DNA of 64,000 bases from a virus. Made by a program: the position numbers and the translations under genes. Positions within the stretch are counted from its first letter, which is position 1. Each line of letters starts with the position of its first letter. The notes beneath the pieces are model-generated. The model was not told where the DNA came from. It did not search any database and was given only the letters and a program-made list of their open reading frames with translations. The DNA lies in the IMG/VR virus record IMGVR_UViG_3300025087_000002, positions 1-64,000 of that record. One strand, given 5' to 3'. Below are positions 34,954 through 44,275 of the stretch, one piece after another.

Positions 34954-35421
34954 TTATAAATTCTTAAATTCTTCGAATGTTAATGGACTTTCTGGTAAAA
35001 CTTGTTCTTGTGTTATATCTCTTAAGTACATTCTATAGTTCTTCATTAGTATTAATTCTTCTGATGTTATAGGGTAATCAGAAAGCATATACTTATCTGT
35101 AGATTGTAGTAGTACATTTCTTTTGTTTCTTAACTGTTCTATGTTATACTCATTAGTAATGTCTTCAATTGTGATAACATAATCAGCTTTGATTGTGTAT
35201 TCTGTATATATAACAGTTTCTCCTAGTATTTCTTCTGTTTTTTCTTCTTGACTAAGGATTCTAGAAAGAAGTTCTTCTGGGACTGTTCTTAGTTTACGTT
35301 CTGGTAAACCTATTACCTTTTCATCAATTTGTTGTTGTAACCAAGAGTCAATTCTTTCATCTTCAACTTTTGATGGATAGTATTTATTTGTTATTTCATT
35401 ATGTATTATTACTTTTTTCAT
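34954..35421 (-). CDS. Tail fibre assembly-type protein (Phage_tail_APC-like)
   Basis: The 155-residue protein ends with LRNKRNVLLQSTDKYMLSDY and then an MKNYRMYLRDIT segment. This R-x-x-R-N-x-L-L...D...YR-x-x-LRD pattern is characteristic of small tail-fibre-associated assembly proteins. It sits directly downstream of a large fibre gene, as such chaperones usually do. Confidence 0.7.
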   Translation of the reverse strand: MKKVIIHNEITNKYYPSKVEDERIDSWLQQQIDEKVIGLPERKLRTVPEELLSRILSQEEKTEEILGETVIYTEYTIKADYVITIEDITNEYNIEQLRNKRNVLLQSTDKYMLSDYPITSEELILMKNYRMYLRDITQEQVLPESPLTFEEFKNL

Positions 35422-35432
35422 ATATTATCCTT

Positions 35433-37718
35433 TTAATCAATATTAAAAATACTTAATCTAGTTCTACTATCACCTGAACTAACATTTAATGTTGAACCAT
35501 AATTGTGATATAATTGTAATTCAAAGTAGTCTCCAGTTACTCCGGTTAATATCCCTGAAACTCTCTGCATTTGGGGTATTGCTGGAGTTAAAAAATCCAT
35601 GTATCTTGGTGATGCTATTCCATTTTTAAGAACTTTCATTGATGCATTCGTTGGATTATTTTCAAGCCAAATCCAAACATCAATAAAAAAACTTCCATTT
35701 CTTTTCAATCTTATCTTTCCATCACTTTCAATCATTCCATGTGTGTCTTTTATTTTTGTTGGAAAAATAACAGTTGTAAATGTACCATCAATTAATGAAT
35801 TGCCACCTGTTGCAACATAATTAACTATTACTTTCTCACTCGCAGCTATTGTAGCTGGACCTGATTCTCTAATTATAAATATACCATTGGCACTGGCATT
35901 GGAACTTAGCGTACCTCCTACTCCCATTGTAATTTTTAACATATCTCCAACATTCAAAGGCAATGCTGTATTAAGGAAAAAATCTGTTTGATCTCCTAAT
36001 CTAAAGGACTTGACAATAGAATAAGATCCTCCGACAGGTTTGTATTGTAATTGTATAGTATCACTTGTCACAGCTGTATATTTTAATTGCGCTCCTATTC
36101 TATAATCGCCTGCAATTTGAGTTGTAAATTCTCCAGTAGAAGAATTATAAGAGGAGTGAGTATCCTTGACTTTTGTTTCATAAATTACAGTTCCACCAGA
36201 AGAAATTGTTTGTCCATTAGAACTAGAGTAAATTGTAGTGTTTACTCTTGTATCTGCTCCATCACTTAAAACTACATTAGAAGACCAACCAGCTACAGGA
36301 ATAAAATTAGTATGAAATCTATATTCAGTTGAATCTTCAAATTGTGCATTTCCATCTACAGCTTGACAAGCGTCTTGTGCCGAACCATTATTTCTAATAC
36401 CAAAAAACAAGGATTTATTAGAACCATTACTATATGTATTAATAATCCAATCAATATTTGAAGTACCATCTTTGTATAGAATTCCGATAGGTGTGTAGTC
36501 ACCATCAATCCCTATTTTATCAAAAGTTACACTAGTGTCTGTTATTTTAGCAGCGGTTGCTGTGCAAGTACCTGTAGTAAACCATCCCATATATTGAACG
36601 CTATCACCAACTCTTCTTTTATAAAATTTAGCAGATGATATTGTACCAAATCCCTCAGTTGTTGGTGTAAATTCTGTCCAATCTGTTGACGGAGTTCCAG
36701 TAACTACACCTTTACTATTAGCTACAACAACATTATCAAATATAAAATCAAAATTCAAAGCACTAGTAGTTGTAAAATGTATATACAATCTATAGTTTGT
36801 ACTAGTATTTGCGTTAGCTTGAAATTCTCCTTTATAACTTCCAGAACCATCAAATATATCTGGCGTTAAAGGAACTATAACATCGGCGTCTTGATCACTA
36901 ATAAAAGCTTTAACATCATTATTTACATAGCTAAAATTAGAAGTTACTTGATATAAAAAACTTAAGAAATGTGGTTTACTAGCATATCCTCTAGGAACAA
37001 CAAAGTCATAATAATAACCTTCACCTTGAACAGATGTTGATCCAGTTTTAGCAATTTTAAATGATGCTATACCATCTAAAACTTCACCAGCGGTTGTTGT
37101 TCTAGTTAAAGCTAAATTACCACTAGGTGCTCCTCCAGGAGTTATTTCTGGTGTTGCTGCTGATGTTGTGTTTTTATATGCTGTCCAACTAGTTGTATCA
37201 TATAACGCTTTACTATTTCTAATATAACTATCTTCTAAGTATTGACTAGTAAAAGTAGTACCATTATATTGTAATAAATCATAAGCAGCAGGACTACCAA
37301 CAACTAAATTATCAGTATCAATACTTTGAGTATTAATTGTTCCAAATATATATTTACCACCTACAGCTATCCATCTAGTAGTTCCACCATCGTTAGTACT
37401 TAATATAAAAGTATTATCATCAGTCTCAGAACTATTAGATTCATAACGATAGAATGATTCTGTTTCAACAACATAAATTAAATCAGGCTCAGAATAACCA
37501 GTAGCTGCTTCAGCTAATGCTACTGTTGTGAAAGTATCTAAACCTCCACCACCTCCACCCAATGATACCCAACTTGTGGTATCTAAATCATATCGCCAAT
37601 ATTCTTTAGCATAACTTCCTAATCCATCACTAGCCCATAACTGCATATCGACAGGATTTGATGGTGGATTGGTTGTTGGTTCAACTCGAATTCCTTTTTG
37701 ATAAGTTCTAATACTCAT
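35433..37718 (-). CDS. Tail fibre protein (761 aa)
   Basis: The N-terminus (RTYQKGIRVEPTTNPPSNPV and DMQLWASDG) is a typical virion-attachment region. The middle contains carbohydrate-binding-like beta sandwich segments (about 180-340). Two C1q/TNF-like jelly-roll domains lie near the C-terminus: one in the STGEFTTQIAGDYRIGAQLK region, one in the SDGKIRLKRNGSFFIDVWIW region. It probably binds the host surface. Confidence 0.68.
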   Translation of the reverse strand: MSIRTYQKGIRVEPTTNPPSNPVDMQLWASDGLGSYAKEYWRYDLDTTSWVSLGGGGGGLDTFTTVALAEAATGYSEPDLIYVVETESFYRYESNSSETDDNTFILSTNDGGTTRWIAVGGKYIFGTINTQSIDTDNLVVGSPAAYDLLQYNGTTFTSQYLEDSYIRNSKALYDTTSWTAYKNTTSAATPEITPGGAPSGNLALTRTTTAGEVLDGIASFKIAKTGSTSVQGEGYYYDFVVPRGYASKPHFLSFLYQVTSNFSYVNNDVKAFISDQDADVIVPLTPDIFDGSGSYKGEFQANANTSTNYRLYIHFTTTSALNFDFIFDNVVVANSKGVVTGTPSTDWTEFTPTTEGFGTISSAKFYKRRVGDSVQYMGWFTTGTCTATAAKITDTSVTFDKIGIDGDYTPIGILYKDGTSNIDWIINTYSNGSNKSLFFGIRNNGSAQDACQAVDGNAQFEDSTEYRFHTNFIPVAGWSSNVVLSDGADTRVNTTIYSSSNGQTISSGGTVIYETKVKDTHSSYNSSTGEFTTQIAGDYRIGAQLKYTAVTSDTIQLQYKPVGGSYSIVKSFRLGDQTDFFLNTALPLNVGDMLKITMGVGGTLSSNASANGIFIIRESGPATIAASEKVIVNYVATGGNSLIDGTFTTVIFPTKIKDTHGMIESDGKIRLKRNGSFFIDVWIWLENNPTNASMKVLKNGIASPRYMDFLTPAIPQMQRVSGILTGVTGDYFELQLYHNYGSTLNVSSGDSRTRLSIFNID

Positions 37719-37781
37719 TTTTTCTCCTTTTTTATATCAGTTTCACAGGAAGTGGAGTACTTCATTGGTTTATACCAAAGG

Positions 37782-38411
37782 TTATTCCTGATATTTATTA
37801 CTTTTTCTTAAATTATCTATAGCAAATAATGGTTGTAAATTAGTATAGTGAAAACATTTCTTCTGTTCTTCTTCATTTGTTAAATCAAATTTACTAATTG
37901 GTTTAATATGATCTATATGCCAAACTATTCCTCTATTTTCCCATGTCATCCCTTCCTTAAATTGTTTTTCTAAATATATTTTTAATTCTTCAATTGTACA
38001 TCCAACCAATTCCATAGTTTTTTTATATTTTCTAGTACCTTTTAAAACTTTATTTATTTTTGTACGAATTAACCACATAAATCTATATTCAGGATCAGAA
38101 TGATATCTTTGGTTAACATATCTTCTCTTATAATCTCTAACCTTCTCTATATTATTTAATCGCCAATTTTTATTTCTTATTTTTATTTTATCTTTATTTT
38201 TTAAATATCTCTCATGACTTTTAATCTTTTTTTCTTCTTCAGTCAATTTAATTTTTTCTTTTTTTGGTTTTCTATTTTTTTCTAAATAAATTTTCCTTTC
38301 TATTTTTCTACATTCTTTACAATCATTTCTTAAACCATCTTTGGATGAAGTTTTTTTACCAAATTCATTTAACTCTTTATCTTTTTTACATTTTGTACAA
38401 ATTTTTCCCAT
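37782..38411 (-). CDS. HNH endonuclease with zinc ribbon
   Basis: The 209-residue protein has an N-terminal zinc ribbon (ICTKCKK at 4-10 and CKECRK at about 32-37) and a basic linker. The HNH nuclease core contains WHIDHIKPISKFDL, then FHYTNLQPLFAIDNLRKSNK, with metal ligands and N residue in place. It is a free-standing mobile endonuclease between two fibre genes. It shares its plan with the broken gene at 47802-48330. Confidence 0.85.
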   Translation of the reverse strand: MGKICTKCKKDKELNEFGKKTSSKDGLRNDCKECRKIERKIYLEKNRKPKKEKIKLTEEEKKIKSHERYLKNKDKIKIRNKNWRLNNIEKVRDYKRRYVNQRYHSDPEYRFMWLIRTKINKVLKGTRKYKKTMELVGCTIEELKIYLEKQFKEGMTWENRGIVWHIDHIKPISKFDLTNEEEQKKCFHYTNLQPLFAIDNLRKSNKYQE

Positions 38412-38420
38412 TTTTATCTC

Positions 38421-40025
38421 TTAATCCAAATATATACTAGTAGCAAAATATTTAATAAATGCAGAACTAAATCCGGCAAAGTTCGGACTTGAATAAGTTA
38501 CTTGACCAGCAGACACATCAAATGTAATTCCTGATACATCACCAGAATGGTTGGCATCTAAAACCCATGTACCATTTTTATTAACTAAATTTAATTTAAA
38601 CATTTGATAATAATCAACAGTAGCATCAACGAAAACATATGCTAGTATTTCAACACAATGAGTATCAACATGAAAATTCATACCTAATACGTTAGTGTTT
38701 GTTTGATTATTTTGTAAATTAGCTACTCCAGTTTTTTGTTTTGCATATTTCCAAGTTTGTGTTCCTGAGATTTCTGGATTAGTATAAGTTTTATTTGTTA
38801 ATTCTTGAGTATCACTTGTTCCTACAATACTTCCTGTTACACCATGAACACCACTTGAAGGATCATCAACTTCAGCACCGTGTTCAAAGTTAGTAAAAGT
38901 ATTATTATCAGCATCCATAGTTTTATTTGTTAAAGTTTGGTTATCATCTTTACCAACTATGTCTGAGGTAGTTCCATGTGTTGTTGTATCTAAAATGTGA
39001 TTATTCAAATCACTTGCAACAGTTCCAGTATTACCAGATACTGTAGCAATTGCTGCATCTAAATCATCTAACACATCTTGTACGTTAGAAGAATTACTAT
39101 ATGTAAATTCATCTATTGTACTTATAGCTGAAGCATCATGAGCATCTGTTACATTAGTTATGTGATTGCTTAAATTAGTTCCAACGGTACTTACAGCACC
39201 TTCAGCGGTTTCTAACCTTCCCTCAACCTCATCTATAGCATCTTGTACATCGGTCGCTACAAGCCCAGAAACAGCGTTATCGTAGGTTATCTCACTAGCT
39301 TGGTCATGATTAGCAATAGCATCGTTGATCGCTTTATAGATACAAGCGGACGTTGCTATATGGGTTTCATTGTTAATCAACCCTGTCGTTGCTGTATCCA
39401 ATATACTACTCTTTATATTTGTAGTATTTATATTACTAATTGTGCTGTTATCAGCATTTATAGTTTTGTTAGTTAATGTTTGGTTATCGTCTTTACCAAC
39501 AATATCACTAGTTACACCATGTGTTGTCTTATCTAATTCATGATTTGAAAGATCTGTTGCTACGTTACCTATGTTTGTTTCTGCTGTACCTAGTCTTCCT
39601 TCAACTTCATCTATTGCAGCTTGAACATCTGTGGCTACTAATCCAGAAACTGCATTATCATAAGATATTTCACTAGCTTGATCTTTTGTTGCAATAGCAT
39701 CAGCTAAAGCTTTGTAAATAGAAGCTGATGTTGCTAAATGTGTTTCGTTGTTGATTAGACCTGTTGTTGCTGTGTCTAATATTGAAGTCTTTATGTTTGT
39801 GGTATTTATGTTAGTTATTGTACTAGTATCAGCATTTATTGTTTTATTTGTTAGTGTTTGAGTTTGTGTATCGGTAATTATTTCTCTATCAGCACCATTT
39901 ATATGTACTTTTATCTTTTCATTATTTTGATTATAAAGATTACCTTCAGAAGATTTATCATATGTTCTAGACGTTAGTTCTTTAACTAATATAATACCTT
40001 TAATCCATGCCCATGCTTTTTTCAT
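38421..40025 (-). CDS. Repeat-containing fibre protein (534 aa)
   Basis: After a basic N-terminus the protein has shaft repeats. A block of about 69 residues including TATTGLINNETH and VSGLVATDVQAAIDEVEGRL occurs twice (about residues 90-160 and 205-275), together with NQTLTNKTINADNSTI units. The C-terminus (SGITFDVSAGQVTYSSPNFA) is a beta domain shared with 31076 and 40047. The two long repeats differ at many synonymous positions. It is probably a trimeric fibre. Confidence 0.65.
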   Translation of the reverse strand: MKKAWAWIKGIILVKELTSRTYDKSSEGNLYNQNNEKIKVHINGADREIITDTQTQTLTNKTINADTSTITNINTTNIKTSILDTATTGLINNETHLATSASIYKALADAIATKDQASEISYDNAVSGLVATDVQAAIDEVEGRLGTAETNIGNVATDLSNHELDKTTHGVTSDIVGKDDNQTLTNKTINADNSTISNINTTNIKSSILDTATTGLINNETHIATSACIYKAINDAIANHDQASEITYDNAVSGLVATDVQDAIDEVEGRLETAEGAVSTVGTNLSNHITNVTDAHDASAISTIDEFTYSNSSNVQDVLDDLDAAIATVSGNTGTVASDLNNHILDTTTHGTTSDIVGKDDNQTLTNKTMDADNNTFTNFEHGAEVDDPSSGVHGVTGSIVGTSDTQELTNKTYTNPEISGTQTWKYAKQKTGVANLQNNQTNTNVLGMNFHVDTHCVEILAYVFVDATVDYYQMFKLNLVNKNGTWVLDANHSGDVSGITFDVSAGQVTYSSPNFAGFSSAFIKYFATSIYLD

Positions 40026-40046
40026 TATGTAATTCCTTTAAATGTA

Positions 40047-40715
40047 TTATACTGAAATTATTGATTTGGCAAAAAACTTTAATAAAGAAGCGTGAGATCC
40101 AACTTCTCCACTTAAAACTTCTGGATTATAGGTTATTGTACCAGAAGAATTTATATCAAATTCAACCTTAGCATCACCTAATCTTCTTTGGGCTAATACC
40201 CAACCTTGAAGTGAGTAGTTTCCAGAAAGGACACCACTCTCTACTAATTCAATATCAAACTTACCACCAACATCAGAACCATTAAATGTTGAAAGAATAC
40301 TAAAAGATGTTGCATTTATTCTAGTAATAACAAATGTACTGTCTATGTTTGAAGTATCTGTTATTGTTACAGTATCACCGTTGTTTAGATTGTGATTATA
40401 TGAAAGTACCACAATTGTGGTAACTCCATTACCAGTATAGGAAGTTATTTCTTTAGTAATCCGTCTTGATATGTTATATGGAGCTTCAAATGATCTAACT
40501 GTTGAAGAATTGAAATGGAATGTTATTATTTCTTTAGCTCCAGAAGTATTTAGTATTGTTTCTGAAGTTTCAATAATGTCATCTGGACCTTGGAGTGTAT
40601 TTAATGCATCAATAATTGCATTTATTATATCAGCTTGTTCCTCACCCCAAGGAGCATTCTCACCTTGAAGTGGTAGGTTATAAGTCTTATTATTAATATA
40701 TACGATTTTAGACAT
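40047..40715 (-). CDS. Fibre-like structural protein (222 aa)
   Basis: The 222-residue protein has an N-terminal segment with WGEEQADIINAIIDALNTL, a short central beta insert (ITDTSNIDSTFVITRINATS) and a C-terminal domain (AKVEFDINSSGTITYNPEVL, then LKFFAKSI). That last domain matches the fibre proteins at 31076 and 38421. It is the first gene after late promoter-like element 3. Confidence 0.58.
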   Translation of the reverse strand: MSKIVYINNKTYNLPLQGENAPWGEEQADIINAIIDALNTLQGPDDIIETSETILNTSGAKEIITFHFNSSTVRSFEAPYNISRRITKEITSYTGNGVTTIVVLSYNHNLNNGDTVTITDTSNIDSTFVITRINATSFSILSTFNGSDVGGKFDIELVESGVLSGNYSLQGWVLAQRRLGDAKVEFDINSSGTITYNPEVLSGEVGSHASLLKFFAKSIISV

Positions 40716-40739
40716 TTGTTTTCCTTGATGTTATTATAT

Positions 40740-40756
40740 ACATTAATACTTGATAA
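40740..40756 (-). promoter_or_regulatory. Late promoter-like element 3
   Basis: Minus strand TTATCAAGTATTAATGT, 24 bp before the 40715 start and just after the capsid gene terminator. Confidence 0.68.
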
Positions 40757-40782
40757 GATTAAATAAATACTGGAAATTAGAT

Positions 40783-40815
40783 AAAAAAAAGGGAGAGCAG
40801 AACGCCCCCCCCCCC
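40783..40815 (-). terminator. Terminator after major capsid gene
   Basis: On the minus strand the end of a G run pairs with CTCCC (40795-40791) around CGTTCTGCT, followed by eight T. A few pairs are G-C plus one G-T. Confidence 0.6.
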
Positions 40816-40822
40816 CCCCCCC
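40805..40822. repeat. Poly-C homopolymer (18 bp)
   Basis: Eighteen consecutive C in an AT-rich genome, located between the major capsid stop codon and its terminator. The length may vary by slippage, or be a sequencing/assembly artefact. Confidence 0.8.
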
Positions 40823-40849
40823 TAAAGGTAGGATAACTGTTTGTTATAA

Positions 40850-42985
40850 TTAGTTAACGATACCAGTGAATACGATATTGCGTCCTAAAGCATTACAGAA
40901 AATTGCTAAGTCACAATAAGTACGATATTCAATACCGTTTTGATTTTCAAGAACAATTAACATTTCTTCATTTTTTCCTGGAAGATTGAAAGTAATATCA
41001 GAAGATCCAACTCTTTCAAAAGATTCAAGGTCAAGTCCGAAAGCTATTCCTTCTTTAACATAAGTACAGCTAATGATTTCAATCAAACCATTTTGGCTAT
41101 GAAATACGATAGTTTGTGAACCATTCTCATATTTCTTGACATCATAAGACTCATCAAATAGTCTTTTTGCTGTTTGTTCATTTAACAAATCAGACCATGT
41201 TTTAGGATTAACGAAAAGAGAAATCTTTCCTTCAAGTCCTTTAGCTACTGCATCAGCAATACCATCAGAAATTTTTTCGAATGATAAAGCTCCACCTACT
41301 GGATAAACGTTACCTGTCCATAAGCTGTAATCAGTAGAAACACCAAAAATGTTACCAGTAGTAGTTGTTAACATTTTATAGATACCCATAAATTCGTTAC
41401 CCTTAGCACCATGCTCATAAATAACTAGTTCATCACCAGCTAATTTAGAAGCTTTCAAAGTAGCTAAGTTATCACCTACAGCAGAAGCCATATCAACATA
41501 AAGTCTTTTGTTTCTGATATCAACTTTAGTAATTTTGATAATAGTAGTGTTCATTGCTGAATCAGTTAGATTATAAATATCTAACTTCATTTTCTCACCA
41601 CCAACCCAAATTCCAGGTGCCCATTCAGCTACTGTAATATCAAAATAAGCAGAAGCATCATCAACAACACTTATAGTAGCCAATCCAGATTGACCATAGA
41701 AACATTGGTATTCATGCTTCTTATAAGTTGAATTTAAAAGGTTACGAACAACATGTTTTGTTGCTTTACCGTAAGCAGCAGCATCATTAATGGAACGTGA
41801 AATAGCTGCGAATGATAATTGGGCTTTCAATATCATTTCACAACCTTTTACTGTTGCTTCTTTAGTAGCTCCTGAAATTGCATCTTTTAAAGTTACAATT
41901 TCTCCAGAATCACCGTTGTAAGAAACTCCGTGCTCTAACATATTGTTATTACTAGCTTTTGATGCTAGTAAGTTTGAGTAATCAAACTCTCAGTTTTATC
42001 TATTTTATAACTGAGATCAGAAACAACTTGAATTTTATAAAGCATATCAGGATGAATATAATCTTTTATTAAATTAATAAATCTTTCTTTATCTTCTTTT
42101 TTTCCAATTCTAATATAAGGATAAAAATTATGTTCAAGATATACTTTACTATGAATATTAAATTTTTCTAATAATAAATTAGAAAGTTTAATAACATCTT
42201 CTTTTGGAAATCCACCTAAAGAAAATTTAAAAGCTTTTAGTTTTCCTTTATGACTTTCTTTTGAACCATCGTCCATAAAAAGTATAGCTAAAGAAATTTC
42301 ATTAAAATGTTTTAGAACATAATCAGTTATTCTTTTTTTACCATCAACAATCATTCTATAATATAAAGAAGTAAATTTATGATGTACAGTTGTCCAAAAT
42401 CTATAAAAATTTTGTCTTTTTCCCGAAGGTGATGTCATAGATTTAGCTAAACACATTTTACTTCCAACACCATATTCTGTTGATATCAAATCTAATTTCC
42501 ATTTACCATAATCTTTTTGTTTCTCACAATGACCAAAAAGTATATGTTTATTTTTTTTTCCAGCAAAAGAAGAATCTCCTAACAATGTCCCTATTAAAAA
42601 CGCTTTTTTATTTTTCTTTAATTCCAACATTCGAACTCCCTATTGGGTTTCTTTTATTTTTTCAAGTTGACTTTCGCATCTTCTTTCGAAGTCCTTTCGT
42701 TAAGTCGTTCAGGCTGGTTTTACCCTTGCCCCTTGTTACCTTTATTATATTATAGAAAGGCTTCCAAGTCAATTAGAAAGGATTTTACTTGGGCTTAGAT
42801 TGCACTATCTATTGTTAACCCAAATTAATCGTATTCTTGTATTCCAATCCCATTCTTTTATTAGGTGATACGAAAGGTATCATCTTAGAAATCTTAACAC
42901 CTTCTGGTATTAAATCAGTTAATTCGCCATAAATGGATTTATGAAAACCATTTAGAGCTGCCATATCATTATGATTATAAGACAT
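40850..42985 (-). CDS. Major capsid protein, interrupted by an intron
   Basis: Exon 1 (42985-42824, AAGGAG upstream) encodes 54 residues, MSYNHNDMAALNGFHKSIYG through GLEYKNTIN. In unspliced RNA it reads on only to LG and a stop. Exon 2 (41938-40850) encodes 362 residues from LEHGVSYNGDSGEIVTLKDA to the C-terminus. Joining the exons gives a 416-residue capsid protein with the EHGV-x-Y block seen in podovirus-type capsids. Highly expressed in the late phase, it has its own late promoter-like element and terminator. The exact splice sites are inferred. Confidence 0.75.
41939..42823 (-). mobile_element. Group I-type intron with LAGLIDADG ORF in capsid gene
   Basis: The 885-nt insert splits the major capsid gene. 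At its 5' end the exon TTAAT can pair with GTTAA in the intron (P1-like, with the U-G pair at the splice site). Hairpins include a CTTC/GAAG stem with a GNRA loop at 42680-42691. At the 3' end an 8-bp stem (41949-41971) and a 7-bp stem (41971-41988) precede the terminal G. It carries a homing endonuclease. Core pairings P3-P8 were not fully traced. Confidence 0.65.
41965..42630 (-). CDS. LAGLIDADG homing endonuclease
   Basis: The 221-residue protein has two LAGLIDADG-type helices: FLIGTLLGDSSFA (about residues 11-23) and LAILFMDDGSKES (about 114-126), with acidic catalytic residues D and DD. The rest is a typical single-chain two-domain enzyme with C-terminal KIDKTESLITQTY. It lies inside the capsid intron and would cut intron-less alleles to spread it. 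Confidence 0.88.
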   Translation of the reverse strand: MLELKKNKKAFLIGTLLGDSSFAGKKNKHILFGHCEKQKDYGKWKLDLISTEYGVGSKMCLAKSMTSPSGKRQNFYRFWTTVHHKFTSLYYRMIVDGKKRITDYVLKHFNEISLAILFMDDGSKESHKGKLKAFKFSLGGFPKEDVIKLSNLLLEKFNIHSKVYLEHNFYPYIRIGKKEDKERFINLIKDYIHPDMLYKIQVVSDLSYKIDKTESLITQTY

Positions 42986-43141
42986 ATAGAAACTCCTTAA
43001 TTTATTTAAAAAATATCATTTATAGACTACCTATAAATGAAAAACCTACTTTGTTTGTTAATTACTCTTTTTCTATTTCTGGTATTTCATAATCCATCGT
43101 TGGGTATATGAAAATCATAATAAATACTAAAATAATAACCC

Positions 43142-43158
43142 ACATAAGTACTTGATAA
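43142..43158 (-). promoter_or_regulatory. Late promoter-like element 4
   Basis: Minus strand TTATCAAGTACTTATGT followed by GGG. It lies between the scaffold terminator and the major capsid start, 156 bp before the latter. Confidence 0.62.
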
Positions 43159-43182
43159 TTATGTTGTACTAAGATAACAAAG

Positions 43183-43205
43183 GGTTACCTATTAGCTAGG
43201 TAACC
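43183..43205 (-). terminator. Terminator after scaffold gene
   Basis: Nine perfect base pairs, GGTTACCTA/TAGGTAACC, with a five-base loop, followed by CTTTGTT on the minus strand. It separates the scaffold and capsid units. Confidence 0.72.
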
Positions 43206-43216
43206 TGTTTAAATTA

Positions 43217-44167
43217 TTATATTTTACTCCAAAAATCTTTTTGTTCTATCGTTTTAAATTTTCGGTCAATAACTTCTTTATTTGGTTTACTTCCAGTATC
43301 CTTTATACTATTACTAGTTGGTGGTGCTTCTTTTTTAACTGGTTCAGCTTTCTTTCTTTTCTTTATTATTTGTCCAACTTTATCTTCACCCAACAATTTT
43401 TCAATAACTTCTAAAGGCATTACACTAGCTATCGATTTGATTTCATTTAGTATTTGATCTTTAACCAAAGGAACGATATCATTAAAACTAACATCAATAT
43501 TATTCTTCAATGCTATTCTCATATATCCAGTCATTCTATTAATAATCTCAGGATTCATTGGTAATTGATTCTTTTCAATAGCAGCCATCAAATCTCTTTG
43601 ATATTCAGCAGCATATCTATCTTGTAGTGCTTTCATTTCAATTTCTTCAGCACGTTTTTTAGCTTTCTGTTCTTCTTCTTCCTTTTGTCTAAGCTTTTCT
43701 TGAAGTTCCATTAACTCTCTATCTTTTGGATCTAGTTGAGCTTTCTCTAATTTGTCATTCATTATCTTTTCAGAAAGTCCATCAATATCAATACCCATTT
43801 TACGTAAAGCATTAGCTGTATCTTTTTGTAAATAGTTAAAGAAGTCTTGTAAATCCTTTTGTACCTTAGCATCTTTCTTTTCTAGTTCAGCAGCTTTTTG
43901 TGCTCTTTTCTGTGACATTTCAGCAAGTTGAACCATTCTAATTAGTTCTTCTTCGTTAGCTAAGTCAATTTGTTTTTCAATTTCTTTACCATCAACTTTA
44001 ATGTTTAACTTTTTTAAAGTTGACTTAACTGCGTCTTTCATTTCAGGACTAGCTTCTGCTGGTTGTTCTGGTGCAGCTTCAACATTACCTTCTTCTGGTT
44101 GTACAACAGCTTCTACATTTTCTGCTGGTGCTTCTTGTGATGGTTGTTCTTGTGTTACTTCAGCCAT
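43217..44167 (-). CDS. Capsid scaffold protein
   Basis: The start at 44167 (MAEVTQEQPSQEA) has AAAGGA upstream; an earlier in-frame start at 44188 is less likely. The 316-residue protein has a Pro/Glu/Ala-rich N-terminus, long charged coiled coils (about 130-200, ELMELQEKLRQKEEEEQKAK) and a basic C-terminal region. This is the classic composition of an internal scaffold. The place between portal and major capsid genes fits head assembly. Confidence 0.78.
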   Translation of the reverse strand: MAEVTQEQPSQEAPAENVEAVVQPEEGNVEAAPEQPAEASPEMKDAVKSTLKKLNIKVDGKEIEKQIDLANEEELIRMVQLAEMSQKRAQKAAELEKKDAKVQKDLQDFFNYLQKDTANALRKMGIDIDGLSEKIMNDKLEKAQLDPKDRELMELQEKLRQKEEEEQKAKKRAEEIEMKALQDRYAAEYQRDLMAAIEKNQLPMNPEIINRMTGYMRIALKNNIDVSFNDIVPLVKDQILNEIKSIASVMPLEVIEKLLGEDKVGQIIKKRKKAEPVKKEAPPTSNSIKDTGSKPNKEVIDRKFKTIEQKDFWSKI

Positions 44168-44275
44168 AAATTTTCCTTTGTTTACCATCCATATAGGATA
44201 GGTGTATTATTTTCTCCATCGATAGTGATAGGAGAATGACGAGTAAATCTTTCGAAAAACTCGTCAAAATGTATA

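Noticed and set aside
40047-40715. Serine-rich integrase or lysogeny genes in the window
   Set aside because: No integrase, excisionase, repressor or attachment site could be supported; this suggests but does not prove a lytic phage.
43062-43145. A 27-residue minus-strand ORF (MWVIILVFIMIFIYPTMDYE...) before the capsid gene
   Set aside because: Its ATG falls inside late promoter-like element 4 and no ribosome binding site could be transcribed with it. Kept as possible only.
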